Part shown: piece by piece, positions 35,098 to 47,456 of the stretch
Layout: every line of letters begins with the position of its first letter
Numbering within the stretch: position 1 is the first letter of the stretch
From: Diphasiastrum complanatum
Lineage: Eukaryota > Streptophyta > Lycopodiopsida > Lycopodiales > Lycopodiaceae
Reading direction: 5' to 3'
Length of the DNA: 64,000 bases
Assembly: GCA_029204225.1 (NCBI GenBank)
Contig: CM055096.1
Location: forward strand, 29,132,995-29,196,994
Made by a program: the position numbers and the translations under genes
Notes under the pieces: model-generated
The model's database searches: none
What the model saw: only the letters and a program-made list of their open reading frames with translations
What the model was told of the DNA's origin: nothing

Positions 35098-36201
35098 ATG
35101 CACGACAAGCTTGGCTTTGTAGCGGCCAATGGTGCCATCTGATTTCATCTTTTTCTTATACACCCACTTGTAGTCGACTATTTTTTTCTTTTCTGACAGT
35201 GGCTCTAATGTCCATGCCTCATTTTGCCTCATCAACTCAATCTCCTCTAACATTGCCTGCTTCCAGAATTCCTCCCTCTGGACTCTGGATAGCTTCTTGG
35301 TATGTTGCTGGCTCTTCTGTGAAGCTGCAATATTCAAATTGCATGTCTTCGCTCCATTGAAGATTGTCAGAGTAGCGATCTGGAGGTCTTCTTTGTCTTG
35401 TTGACCTTCAAGGTTCATTTCGTCGTTGCTAGGACGTTTGTTGTTCGTGGGTGGTTGAACCTCTGTTTCCTGTTGCTCTGGAGTCTGCGGCTCTGCATTC
35501 TGATTTGATGTATGTCCTTGATCTCCCTCTTGAATAGGCAGTAGTGAGAAAATCTCATGGCCTCTTTCGTCTTTCAGTCCAGGGAATGTAGACTCATCGA
35601 ACTTCACATCTCTGTTCGAAACAACCTTCTTCGTGGTTGGATTGTAGAGCCTGTACACATGTGTTCCGTTCGAATAGCCAACCATGATTGTTTGCTCAGA
35701 TTTGTCATCGAGCTTGTTTATTTTTTCTTTGGGAATGTGCTTGTATGCTGCACATCCAAACACACATATGTATGACAAATCAGACTTTCTGCCTGTCCAC
35801 ATTTCGTATGGTGTTTTCTTTTCCAGCGCTGTCATTGTAGATCTGTTCTGCAAGTGTACAGCTGCAGCTATTGTCTCAGCCCAGAATTGACCTGGCAATT
35901 GAGCCAGTGTCATCATGCATCTGGCTCCTTCGACTAGCGTTCTGTTTCTTCTTTCTACCACACCGTTGTATTCTGGTGTGTATGTAAGAGTGAACTGGTG
36001 TTCTATCTCCTGTTCTTCGCAGAATCTTGAGAATTCTGTGCTTTTGTATTCACCCCCGCTATCAGATCTAAGGATCTGTATCCTTTTCGAGGTGTGTCGC
36101 TCTACAAATGCCACGAACTTCTTGAAGGAATCAAACACTTCGGATTTCCTCTTCAAGTAGTAGATCATCGTCATCCGGTTGTAATCATCTATGAACATCA
36201 A
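35098..36201 (-). pseudogene. Ty1/copia integrase (5.8-kb element), open frame
   Basis: A 368-codon open frame holds the integrase core with all three catalytic residues: Asp in FIDDYNRM, Asp in LRSDSGGEYK and Glu in YNGVVERRNR. It also has FWAETIAAAVHLQNRS, KTPYEMWTGRKSDLS and FGCAAYKHIP, and the linker to RT (QAMLEEIELMRQNEAWTLE, VDYKWVYKKKMKSDGTIGRY). It ends at the MITE. The preceding protease frame is separated only by a short break at 36202-36204. Confidence 0.92.
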
Positions 36202-36204
36202 AAA

Positions 36205-37212
36205 TTATCTCAAACCTGAGAGCAAATCCATCTTCATCGGTTCATAGACATCAGAGTGGACAAGCTCAAGAACTTCCTTGGCTCTTCTTCCCTCATGCGT
36301 GAATGGATTCCGATGTTGCTTGCCTTTTTGACAAGCTTCGTAGAACTCAGTTTTGGGCCTTGAAATTTTGAGACTTGTGACAATGTCTTTTCTGGTCATG
36401 TCGTACAGGCTCCGCATGTTCAGATGATACATTCTCTTATGCCAGAGCTGATCTTCATTTTTTGATGCATTCAATATGCTATCAGAATTGCTGACTATTT
36501 TTTTCTGGTAGAAATTTCCTTCTCTGCATCCGACCGTCAGCAACTTTTTTGTCGTCTTCTCGATCATACGACAAGTGTTGCCGTCGAACAAAACTCGAAT
36601 GCCTAGATCTGCCATCTTGGAAACAGATAGCAGATCTTTTCTGAGTGAGGGCACATAAAGTGCTCCTGGTAGCTCCGCTTGGCCTGACAGTGTTCGCAGC
36701 TGTAGAGTGTCGATGCCTTTGACATCGTGTCTGCTCCCATCACCTAGAATTACTGCTCTGTTGTTTTTGAGTTCGCGAAAGTTGATCAAGATCTTCTTGT
36801 TGCGGGTTACATATGATGTTGCTCCTGAATCGATGACCACATCGTAGTCATGTTCAGAGTAGCTTGTTGAAGCTTCATCGAGTATTTTGAAAGCTTCGTC
36901 ATTTCTTTCAACATCCTTTGATGACTCTGCAACGTTTGTCTTTTCAGTTTTGTTTTTTCTTTTTGGGTTGAATCTACAATCATATGCAGAATGTCCTTTC
37001 TTCTTGCAGTGCATGTAATGTATTGCTGGATTAAACCAGCATTTGTTGGTCGTATGGTCTGGTGTGTGGCAGTGATCGTAGAAAGAAGATTGTTGATTCG
37101 AGGACTTCGTCTTCTCGAATCTTGGCTTGTTTTTGTTTTTCTTTTTTCTTTTCATGAAAAGAGCTTTCTCTTGATCACTGGTTCCCTCTTCTTTGTCTCT
37201 CATCAGCGACAA
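36205..37212 (-). pseudogene. Ty1/copia zinc knuckle, protease and GAG-pre-integrase (5.8-kb element)
   Basis: The frame encodes a Lys-rich nucleocapsid, a zinc-knuckle region and an aspartic protease with VIDSGATSYV. ALYVPSLRKDLLSVSKMADL follows, then the pre-integrase motif LWHKRMYHLNMRSL and ELVHSDVYEPMKM. The second zinc knuckle reads YMHCKKKGHSAYDC, so its first Cys is replaced by Tyr and it should not bind zinc. Confidence 0.9.
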
Positions 37213-37753
37213 GACTGACTGCTTTGTCGAATGTCATATCTGGTAGACTCAGTATGAGCATTCTCAACGGCTGATAGGACGTCGGTAGAGATTTCATGAA
37301 GTACATCAGCTGTTGTGGTGCTGGGACCTGGTGCTCCTGTCCTGATGCAACGAGTTGAGCGAAGATCATTCTGATCTTCTCAACGTGTTAATCCAACTAG
37401 TTGTCATCCCACCGTATGGATTGCAGCTGATTGTGAAGGTGCATGACTGAAGCTGCAGTCCTCACTTCATACTTCTGCTTCAATCTTTCCCACGCTGCAT
37501 GGCTGCTTTCGCAGTCTTCAATCTGCATGAGTAGATTTTCATTTATGGATGAAATGATGATCGCCATTGCGCGCTCATCTTTTCTAATTTATTCAGCTCT
37601 CCTCGGGTCTCTTTTTGGAGGCTGCACCTCTGAAAGCTCGATCACCGACCAGATGCCTTCGCCCTTCAGAAGCGTTTTGATTTTGAATTTTCAGATTCTG
37701 TAATTTGCGCCATCGAGATTGATTGCTATTCTTGTCTGGATTGTTGTAGCCAT
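37175..37753 (-). pseudogene. Ty1/copia gag (5.8-kb element) with four in-frame stops
   Basis: The frame starts at ATG 37753 (MATTIQTRIAINLDGANYRI). It continues without frameshift through KTLLKGEGIWSVIE, MAIIISSINENLLMQIEDCE and LKQKYEVRTAASVMHLHNQL to FAQLVASGQEH. It is interrupted by one TGA, two TAA and one TAG. The TGA sits where the family usually has Trp (NYRIW). At the TAG and second TAA a Gln codon is plausible from general gag patterns. The start lies about 55 bp from the primer-binding site. Confidence 0.88.
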
Positions 37754-37806
37754 ATTGTGTTGTCTGGAAGAATCACTGCTGGGATATCATTAGTGATAAC
37801 ATGTGC

Positions 37807-37818
37807 GCTCTAATACCA
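37807..37818 (-). promoter_or_regulatory. Primer-binding site of the 5.8-kb copia element
   Basis: The minus strand reads TGGTATTAGAGC immediately inside the 5' LTR, one change from the usual initiator Met tRNA site. Confidence 0.9.
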
Positions 37819-38353
37819 TGTCGCGGAAGCGAGGCTGTTTTTTTTTTCGTCTTCGTCTTTCTATTTGTGAACAATTTTGTGTCTTTGAATTTTATTTTTG
37901 TGCGGAAGTTGTTTACAGGATCCCAAACATGCGACTACACATCACAGAACACATTCTATTCTTACAATCAAGACAAATTGACAGCACAAGATAGGGAGAT
38001 GCACAAAAATAGAGCTATTGTATTATCAGTTTAGTTTTTAGAGCGAGATCGTCAGTGTCTCGCTCGTTGGCGGAATGACATTCTGCGCTTTCATTGTGTT
38101 CTGCTCGTTGCAGACTTTCATGCAAAGCTATAGCTTCTACTGTTTGCTTTCATTCTTTTCGTCTCTTTCGTAGTTTTTCGTTTTGCACCCTTTTGCAGTT
38201 TGCGATCATGGAGGTGTGTTTACGATTCACAAATGATTCGCAAATTGTTCGTGCTTCAAGTCAAGGCATGTTGACTGTCGCGAATTGTTTTCGTTTGACC
38301 TTCACTTCGTGTTTGTGCTGCGACAAAGTTGCAAGAGTTCACTATTTCTGACA
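37819..38353 (-). mobile_element. 5' LTR of the 5.8-kb copia element
   Basis: It begins TGTCGCGGAAGCGAGG and ends TATTTCTGACA on the plus strand, 535 bp. It is about 280 bp shorter than the 3' LTR through an internal deletion near 38125, where a CTACTGT segment joins a TTTGCTTTC segment. No matching target duplication is found outside the two LTRs. Confidence 0.9.
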
Positions 38354-39295
38354 GATATTGTGTAGAATTCTCAATAAGCCAGCTTTTTCATAATTCCTTG
38401 GTTCTTGTGATTCGAAAATTGAACTCATCAAAACCATGTTCATTTCCAATTGTTGTGGACGATTTCTTTCTCTCAATGATCTCTTGGGTCCATAGATTCA
38501 CTTGTTTTTTACTTCTTCCACTTTGGCATCACTAGTCAAGAACCACTTAGGCAAATTTTTAGGTGTATTTGATGTAGGATATTCCTTGGTCTTCTCCTTA
38601 AATTGATCCTTATCCACTTTGCCATCATGTATCATTTCATTCTCATCTTCTTAAAATGGCCTGTGTATTCCCTGCAACTAGTTTGTGCACGTATCTTGAT
38701 AATACTCACACAATAGCCTTTTCTTGAACTTTCACTATTTTTGTTCATTCCAACTGATTTTAAAAGTTTGAGATTATCATTTCTTTGAAGCAAGTAGATC
38801 TTGGGTACTTGATAGCTTCCACGAGTAGACTTGGGGCTAAGGAGTTATTGCCACATATGTTAGTTAATGTATCATGATAAAGTATTTTTTAAAAGACCTT
38901 GCAAGCATTCCCAATTAATGTACTACCAAAAGCGACTAGAAAAGCCATATAAAGAAAAGTATTGAAAATTTCATAAAAATAGCATGCATCTTAATTACTA
39001 CCACTCTAGATGAATTTGTGGCATTGTGGACGCCTTGGAGAGGATACTTACATGGATTTATAGACCTTGTAAGTGCTTAGGTGAATGATTGATCTTGTAT
39101 CATTGTTGAAGAGAATCCCACAGAAAGGATCAAAAGTCCCAAAAACTCAAATTAAACTTGAAAAACCATAATAAAAATACTCACCTCATTTTTAAATCCA
39201 ATCTAAATGCACTTATGATTCGAGTGTAGAGTTCCTAGACTAAAATATTTGATGTGTTTGTCGATCCAACCCACCCCTTGTACCAAATACAATCA
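38354..39295. other. No gene seen
   Basis: AT-rich sequence between the copia element and the gag relic. No recognisable coding sequence or repeat. Confidence 0.5.
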
Positions 39296-39800
39296 TGGTG
39301 GGAGAAGGGACTGCACTTGTGCAAAATGCCAATAGAAGGCTACTCAAAATAGAGTTGCCAAAGTTCAATGGACAAGGCGACCCTTATCAATTTCTCCAAA
39401 TATATGATAAAGCTTGTGAAATGTGTGGACTAGATGAGGACCATGTGAAACGTAAATGATCTAATCTCTACCTCACTAATGCATCTAGCGATTAATATTT
39501 CAATCATGAGCTCCATTGAGAAAACTCATTGTGTAGATCGTTTACTATGCTATGTAAGACCTTGAGATTTATGGAGGATCCTCTCCTATAGCTTGGTTGT
39601 GTACACATAAAGAATCATGATTGTGTACAAGATTGTATTGAACGGGTTACGAGGTTATAGGGCCAATGTGACCAAGCTAGTATGCCCGACGTGAACTTAG
39701 TTTCGTGGTTCATAGATGGACTACCTAAATGTGAAAAATTGTCAAAAATTGGCAAATCTAGCTTGATCAAAAGCCATGGAGTATAATGTAAATCTTGTAG
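39296..39800 (+). pseudogene. Retrotransposon gag relic, gypsy-like
   Basis: Starts MVGEGTALVQNANRR, then LPKFNGQGDPYQFLQIYDKA and CGLDEDHVK, typical of the N-terminal half of plant gypsy gag. Broken frames continue to a WFIDGLPKCEKL segment near 39715. Several stops. No LTR or pol can be tied to it. Confidence 0.6.
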
Positions 39801-40430
39801 ATAAGTGGATTCCACACATGTGAGGCCAAGATGCCACATGGCAATCCACTCCTAACGTAGGTTAGGTCAAGTCCATAGGGTTGGTCACGTCATTTTGGTA
39901 GTGATTCCTAGTTCATAGGACCTAAATCCTAGATTTAAGGTGAAAATTGACCAACTAGCTATCTACCAAGCATGACTCTAGGAAATAGACTAGGGGTTCA
40001 TTTTAGGGCAAAAAGGCTGAGTTGACTTCCTTATTACATGCTGGAAATCCACCTAACTTCACAAAGGAAGTTGAATTTGCTATGTATTCCAAGGTCCCAT
40101 AGTGAGAAGATAGAATAGTTTTTGGAGCTCATTAGCAATCTCACGCTAGTTCACTATGTACATTGATTTTTTGTGATCCAAATGAAACCAAATCAATTTC
40201 TACTTGTTTCTTAGCTTGAAGGCCGTACTACAACCTGTAGTACACACGTGTGGGCTTGGATTTCAATGTTGATCAATGCTTTTGATTGTTAATGCTTGTT
40301 GTTTGTCAAATTGCCACCATCAATTTTTTTTGTGTCTAGTTTTTTGATAGATTGTTAAGCAAGGATCCAATCACTCTTGTGGATCTTTTGTAGATCCATT
40401 TATGGTCCTAAAGTATAGTACTTTCACATG
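39801..40430 (+). mobile_element. 3' part of a copia LTR (left boundary unknown)
   Basis: Without the CACTA element, 40421-40430 joins 42577 and gives an LTR end, CTTTCACA, directly followed by TGGTATCAGAGCC, a perfect primer-binding site. Sequence to the left is therefore LTR. I cannot find where that LTR starts, so this span is nominal. Confidence 0.45.
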
Positions 40431-42573
40431 CACAACAACAAAATGCACGATTTTTGACACAAGGTTCTGACGGATTCAAAAAAATTTCATAATACGTCGG
40501 AATCCAACATTATAATACGACGGAATCCGACACACAAAAAAAAAAAATTTGCCAGAATTTTTTTTTGTTTTACAAACATCGGATTCCGACAGCTAAAATG
40601 TCGGAATCCGACATCCCATTTCAAAAACTGCAACTTTTTAAATGGATGACATCACCTATCCATGTAAAAAAAAAAAAGCACAGAGCGGATGTCAGATAAT
40701 ATAGATGTCCGTGGCCGAATTCTCAAAGCCGCATCATTTTTCTAGGGTTTTCTTATTTTTGATTCTTTCAGGAGATTGTTGGATATCGGCTTTTGGCGCT
40801 TCTCAACTCTATCAATTCCATTTGTCTCATTCCAAGTACGATTCTTTTGTTTTGTTATGTGCAACTAAGGTTTCTTTCTTTGTAACTTTTTCTTGTACAC
40901 TATCTTCCTTGTATTGTATATTTTGTGTAGTTAAACACAAATATGTGTCCTAGTGATTTATGATCATGAGTGAATGAGAGAGGAAAAGAAGGATGTGTGT
41001 GAGAGACATGAGAGAGAGCAAGAAAATATAGATAGAAGAGTTTGATTTAATATTATGTTCTTTGTAAATTTTAGGGTTTAGATTTAATGTTATGTTCTTT
41101 GTGAGATAGTGTGAGACTAAGAACTCTTGAGGTTTGAATGAAGATCATAACCAGCTCCATCATCAAATATGTAGAGCTACCACTTTTTCTCACTGATTGA
41201 TCCAGTGTGGCTATCTTGCTGCTACTCCCTATCGAGCCATAAAGGGTAATCCATCGTTGCCTGATACATGTAAAATGAGATATCAGCTAGAGAAAGCTAG
41301 TGAAGCGTGCTCGGTATGATGGCATTTCTGTTGAAAATCAGAACTCAAAATGAACTTTGAAGAGTGCCATTGACTCACTATCTCTGTTGGAAGCTTGAGA
41401 TATCTTAGCTATGGGGTGCTTAATTATCTTTGCTCTGTGAGTTAGAACCCAATTTTCCTTGCAAGATATTTGGAGAGTTGGCCTACCATAGTTGCTAGAT
41501 GAGTGAGTCATCTAACCATTCAATCACATTATAGTCGTTGAGAAATTGAACATTGACTTCCAAAATACTGAAGGATTATTGCTGATTTCCAAAAGAGAGT
41601 TGAGAGATGTGATTATTAACATCGCCACCTCTATAATATATCTGACCATCGCTGCTACTACTTTGCAAGCCTTCACTACGCCTATGAGTATTAGATATGA
41701 AGGAAAGCCATCACTAAGCTAGTTGTCAGATCAGAGACTCAGCTAACTGAGCCTTCACGACCATGAAAAGGGAGCTTGCAACTGTTGTCTAAAGCTGATC
41801 TATCAACGATCATTGAGAACTCACTGATTTATTGTCAATGGGAGAGCCCTCATGGCTGTTCTAGTTGAGAGCAGTTTTGTCCTAGCAAAGGACAGAAGCA
41901 AAGTGACAAACATAGTAGAATCAATTGAAGCATTCATGACTAGCACTTCTTCGCTTTCCGGCTTCATGCATATGCAATTATAAATAGCTATGGCTTTATC
42001 TATTTTTAGTTCGTTTCATCTATGTCATTTTTCGTAATCATTTATTTTTCGTATGCACTTCGAATTCCTGTCGATTGGAGTATGTTTGGTTTTTGCCACG
42101 GTTTTCTTTTTGCCACGTGGACGTCAGATTCCAACGGTCCGGCCATGTGGACCACGTAATCTGACGTCCACGTGGCAGGAAAAAAAAATCCGACATCCAC
42201 GTGATAGAAAAAAAAGGTGAATTTTTTTTCCACGTGGGCGTCGAATTACGACAGCCCCGCCACGTGGACGTCGGAATCCGACGTCCACTTGGCAGAAAAA
42301 AATTCGTTTTTCTTTTTCACGTGGACGTCGGATTCGGACATCCACGTGGCCGAGCCGTCGGAATCCGACGTCCACGTGGCATGTTCTCCGGTTTGTTTTA
42401 TTGGCCGGTTGCCGGTTTTGGGCTTGGCATCGGATTCCGACGGATTTTAAATGTGACGGATTCCGATGACCTTATAGCGACGCATTTTTCGACGCCCACT
42501 TCAATTCAAAAAAAAATTCAAACGCGATTTCATGTCAGAAATCTCGTCGAAAATCGTGGCAATTCTTGTAGTG
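40431..42573 (+). mobile_element. Nonautonomous CACTA transposon (element 1)
   Basis: The left end is CACAACAACAAAATGCACGA; the right end is CTTGTAGTG, whose complement starts CACTACAAGAATTGCCACGA. An identical 3-bp target duplication, ATG, flanks it (40428-40430 and 42574-42576). Both subterminal regions are packed with a GTCGGAATCCGAC-type motif (40467-40610 and 42118-42465), like the repeats bound by the TNPA protein of En/Spm. No transposase is encoded. The middle (40640-41900) looks unique. A TATAAATAG motif lies near 41981. Confidence 0.9.
42115..42380. repeat. Palindromic G-box/C-box array in CACTA element 1
   Basis: Fifteen ACGT cores occur in about 270 bp: eight CACGTG and six GACGTC, plus one CACGTA. 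They are nested in palindromes in which CCACGTGGACGTCGG faces its complement across an AATC or ATTC centre. The most complete one is at 42260-42292 and a second at 42319-42350. Confidence 0.92.
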
Positions 42574-42574
42574 A

Positions 42575-42587
42575 TGGTATCAGAGCC
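42575..42587 (+). promoter_or_regulatory. Copia primer-binding site displaced by the CACTA insertion
   Basis: TGGTATCAGAGCC is a perfect 13-bp match to the usual plant copia site. Its LTR lies on the other side of the CACTA element, ending at 40428. Confidence 0.8.
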
Positions 42588-45475
42588 AAGTACAAGAGCA
42601 TTAACCATTGATCAAAAGCAAATCCTTTTTTAGCAAGTTTTTGTGCTAACAACTTTTGAGACTTGTAGAACTACTCACAAATTGTGTTATTTGCTTGTAG
42701 AAATTGTTGGAGTATGCAGTGCAATGTTACGGTAAGCCAAATGACAAAGTGTAAGTTTCTTTTTGTGTTAGAACAATATTGTTTTGGCTAATTTTGTAAT
42801 TGCATTTGTATATTGTGTGGATGCTCAATCCAAGCAAGCCAAAACTAGCTTTTCCTCCAATGAACATTGATTCAGATGAGGATGACACTCAAGAATGTGA
42901 CTTGGACGACTTTCAGATAATCTTGTCTTAATTTGATGTTCTTTGTGTTGTGCTCATATATTTGGTGTTTAATTCCAATAGGACACAGAAACTAATTTTA
43001 ATATCATTGTAGTGCTTTGCCTTGTTATGCAGAGGCAATAGCATGTGCACAAGCAAACATGCCAAATGACATTGTCTCTTTATCTGCACCATGCAATATG
43101 ATACTTCATTGCTTGTTCATGGATGATGAGAGCGATGAAAGCTTATAGAGACCACATGGCACTATATGTTCTCAGAAACATGTACTTGAGTTATTAGCAC
43201 CTTTTATGGCTACGATTTTTATTTTAATTATGACCTTATCCACATAAGGGCCCCAATTCTCATATAGTCACAATTAACCTATGGGTTGTTGAAAAGGAAA
43301 AAATCATCAATGACTTTGCTAAAAGATATGGACATTAAGAGCCAAAGAAAAAACAAAAAGCTACGATCGAACATGTTTGTCAAGAGTTGTGATATCTAAG
43401 AGATTGAAGAACAACTCAATGTAGGAAAAAAATATAGACAGTGGTAATGATGCAAGACTTCCAAACCTATTTATGAGAAGAGGATGGAAATTCGTAAAGG
43501 GTGCGACTACTAACTTACAAATAAACATTACGCGAGTTTTCCAAGAACAATAACATTACCTACAAAACCATAGCGAACAACATTAAAAATAAAAAATGTT
43601 TATAGATTCAATTTTGTAAATTCATGGCAACCTATGTTGGGCTGATGGGATAAACATGTTAATGTTCAACTCTTTTTTGGACTCCTAAAAATTGCATTAT
43701 ATTTAGCCTAATTATTTTCATAGACAACACTACAAGCTCGTATTTTTTTATAGCGAAAGCATGACTATCTTTCAAATGGCCCCTTTCGTTGTAATAGAAC
43801 ATAAAGCAATCATATGGCCTAGCCTTTTGCATATGAGAAAAAGAAGTAGAAAAACTTTGATAATCATTTCTAGCTTATATGATGTATCACTCTATTTTGA
43901 TTCAATAGATTCTAATACAACTCTATCACAAAATTTTGTATGCAATGATGGCTGCCTAGACTTTTTACCTCCATTTAGCATTTTTTTGAAAAATGTTGTT
44001 TATGAATCTTGCAATTTGATCATTTATTGGAGCTAGAAATTAAGATTCTTCGTTGTGTTCCTTCTTGCATACATTTTTGGAGTTAGAGTGTTTGTTGGTA
44101 GCTTGAATCACCATGCACGCTATGAAGTAATGCTTAATTGATTGTAGCTACAAATTCTACATATGTACATTGATAGAGATAAACATATCATCCTCTCTTT
44201 AACTCATGACATTTTTGTAGTTTCAATGGGACACTCATAGCACTTTATGGATAGACACTCCCATGACTAGATGCATTCTACCCAATGTGATCATTGCCAT
44301 GTAGGAGTATTTATGTGCCATAAATTCTTTGCTATAAATACATTGTATTAGAATCAATTAGTAAAGTCATGGATGTGACAAATACGTAGGAAATTGTGAA
44401 TGTCTTTAATTAGTATTGAATTGTACATGTGAATTAAGCTAATAAAGCTAAATTAGAATACACTTTCTGGATCTTTTTATGGATATATTCATGCATACAT
44501 ATCATGATAAAAAATGTAAGACATGCATACAAATACATCTATTTTAGAGAAAAAATGGTGTCTATCATTTGATACATAATCAAGCCCTTCATGCATAATT
44601 CCCAATATAGTATATATAGTTTAGCTAGTAATGAGATGCGCTAAGAGAGAATTCTTAAGGACATACATATTTTGGAAATGTTTATATTGTCTTATTGATG
44701 ACAAATAAATGTTTGATATGTTAGCGTGCTAGTTTACTATAAATGTTGCTTGTGGATCGTCTATGTTTACTATAAATGTCGTGAATAAGAAGGCCTAATT
44801 TCATGACTCATTATATGTATATATTAATTTTCTAGTGTTGTATTTAAATTGTTTCATATTTAATACATATTAGATTACCTCAAATCACATGTGAAAATGA
44901 TCTCACTAGAAAATAGTTGTGCCAGCAAATTGATCCAATTTATTTAATAAAAACAAGATTTTGTGACATATAAGATAAACAACAAATCTTATGGAGGCTT
45001 GGTTAGCTCATTGTCAATAGAGGCGTCTACAGTTTTGCGTGAACATGACATAGATCATCACATAAATTTTTTGTTCTACAAAATTATTAGGTTTTTTCTT
45101 TTTTAAGCTCTATTTTAGATTGTTTGAGTACATGATGAAGTTTTTTTATTTTTTTTTTCATTTTTTTAAGACAATTGTCAAGGAAAACACATACAAATCT
45201 TTCATTGATATTGCAATCAATCATTACATAAAATGCAATAGGATTTTATTTGGTTCTCTTTGTAGAAATGAAAGAGCTTTTTGTAGACATGTCAAGATCA
45301 ATGTCATAAAATTTTCATGATAACATTTTTCTATGGACATTGACAAGTGATTGCATAAAGTGTTGATGTTGATGTTTTCTTGGATATTATTAGATTCATA
45401 GTTTGGACTCTATATGAGTCAAGCTCACTAATATATATCTAAAATGGAATACAAACTCCATTCCCTTGTATGATG
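42588..45475. other. No gene seen
   Basis: AT-rich sequence with short open frames only. It could be the decayed interior of the copia element whose primer-binding site is at 42575, but I see no gag or pol motif. Confidence 0.5.
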
Positions 45476-46097
45476 TGTTGGAATAAACGATCATCAAAGA
45501 CAAAATATGGAGTGATTATTGAGACTTAAAGTAGCAACAAAACATTGAGCCAAAGCTCGTGCAACCAATGACAACAATAATATGTAAATTTAAGTTGTAA
45601 ATTAGAGAAAATTTAGACACTTTCAATTTTACCATTATGGGTTTTCTAGATGTTGGGTTGTAGCAACCAATACTCTTGTTGATGATGTCAAAATGTTGTG
45701 TTTTGGATTATAATATAATATACGTGAAAAAGACGAGTCACTTTTATTTTATGATTTTTATGCTTTGAAATGTGCTTCATTCTATATTGTCAAGCGCACC
45801 TTTTGTAAAAATAGATTCTTTTGACTAAAATATAGAACTTGTATGAGAATGTGAGGGAGTAGTTTACTTTGTAATATAGGAAGATGTGTTAAAAGAGATC
45901 CTCAACTTTATTTTATTTTATTTGTTAATCTTGACAATTAATGAAATAACTTTTTTTAGTTTTTACAGTTTAAGTGTCTCATCAAGGCCCCATGTTAGAC
46001 GTCAATACCAAAAAATATTTGTGTACTCTTTTTTAGTTTCAATATGACACTTTTACTTTTTGCTTTGAATTACAAAAGTTCTCTTTGATTTCAATCA
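45476..46097 (+). mobile_element. Possible copia LTR
   Basis: A stretch running from TGTTGGAATAAA to TTTCAATCA is followed 2 bp later by TGGTATCAAAGC (46100-46111), one change from the copia primer-binding site. The right end is supported by that site. The left end is a guess from the TGTTGG start. No second copy is present for comparison. Confidence 0.4.
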
Positions 46098-46111
46098 TCT
46101 GGTATCAAAGC

Positions 46112-47456
46112 TTGGTGATCTTGGAAACAATAGAACTTGGTGTGGATCAATGGAGCATCCTAGAAAAATCAAAACACATTGATCGTTATGGATTAAGAAG
46201 AGCCGGAATGTTGCTATCAAGGGTTTCAAAGAGGTGAGTGTTGGCTGTTTCGCAAGTATCCCAATGCTCCCAACAAAAGATTTTTAATCATGGTTCTAAA
46301 ATTAGGATATGTGGTGCCATGAGGTGCAAGCAAATAGATTGGCAAAAAGATTTTGAATCAATGAGAATTGTTTAATCTGTAAGTCTAGCACTAATTCTTG
46401 CGACAAATATCAAAAAATATTCCCAGCAAAGGTTGAGCAATACCTTCGATACTTACCTGACACGACTGTGGAATCATGTATAAGCAAGTCAGTCATCACC
46501 CAACAAGCATTTTCTATCCAGATTGTGCCAAAGATGCAATGTTGTTAATTAGATTTTGACATGAAGTGCCAACATGTATGTAAACATTTATGTTTCTAAA
46601 TGTGCCAACTAGCCGAATCAAGTTTGCAAACTAGTGTATATGCTTTTGGGCATTGTTGCAAAATGTTGCAAAACACTTATAGTTATGTTAAAAAGCTTGT
46701 AAATTCAAGGACTTGCGTAAATATATAAAATGCAAACAGCTTCACACACTGTACTTTTGGAGATGGCCAATAGATTTTTGCCACCTAATTTGACAAGGGA
46801 CCAAATATATAAGCCAAAAGCTCTCTGCAATTTTTGTGCTCAAAACTCATTTGTAACATTCAAGCTTACAGTCACATCTTAGTGGTGCCAAATACAAGAA
46901 AATATCATTCTTTTCTAGCAAGAAAATCGGTAAGAGGTTCATATAGTTCTAACAAGCAATTCTAGGGTCCAATAAGCATTTAATAATCTTTGTTTTGACT
47001 ATACCTACACACATGGTAATAGTAATTATCTTGAATCTTGTCAATAAATGTTACTAATTGGATGAAGGAGAAGATTGGATAATTCCTAATCATCTCTTAG
47101 TGAGCCATCCTTTGATCATTAGCGAAGAGGATTATCAATCTCAAGAAATGAATAAGGACAAAATGTACTTTGGACCTCCACCACCCCACCATATATATAA
47201 TAAAACAAACACCATGATCAGAAATATCGAAGCATGATGGAAAATAGAAAAAATTTAAAATTTCATGATATGAACTTTACAAATCGATTCCATGATACGA
47301 ACTCTTACTTCAGTGTGGAGATTATGACAAGAACTGCAAATACACTATGTATGGCATATAGTACTACATAGCAACTAACTTCTTACAATCATTTCAAACA
47401 CGTCGAATGAATATTTAGATCAACTATGATTCACAATATTAATCAAGTCACTAATA
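46112..47456. other. No gene seen
   Basis: AT-rich sequence without recognisable coding features. Confidence 0.5.
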
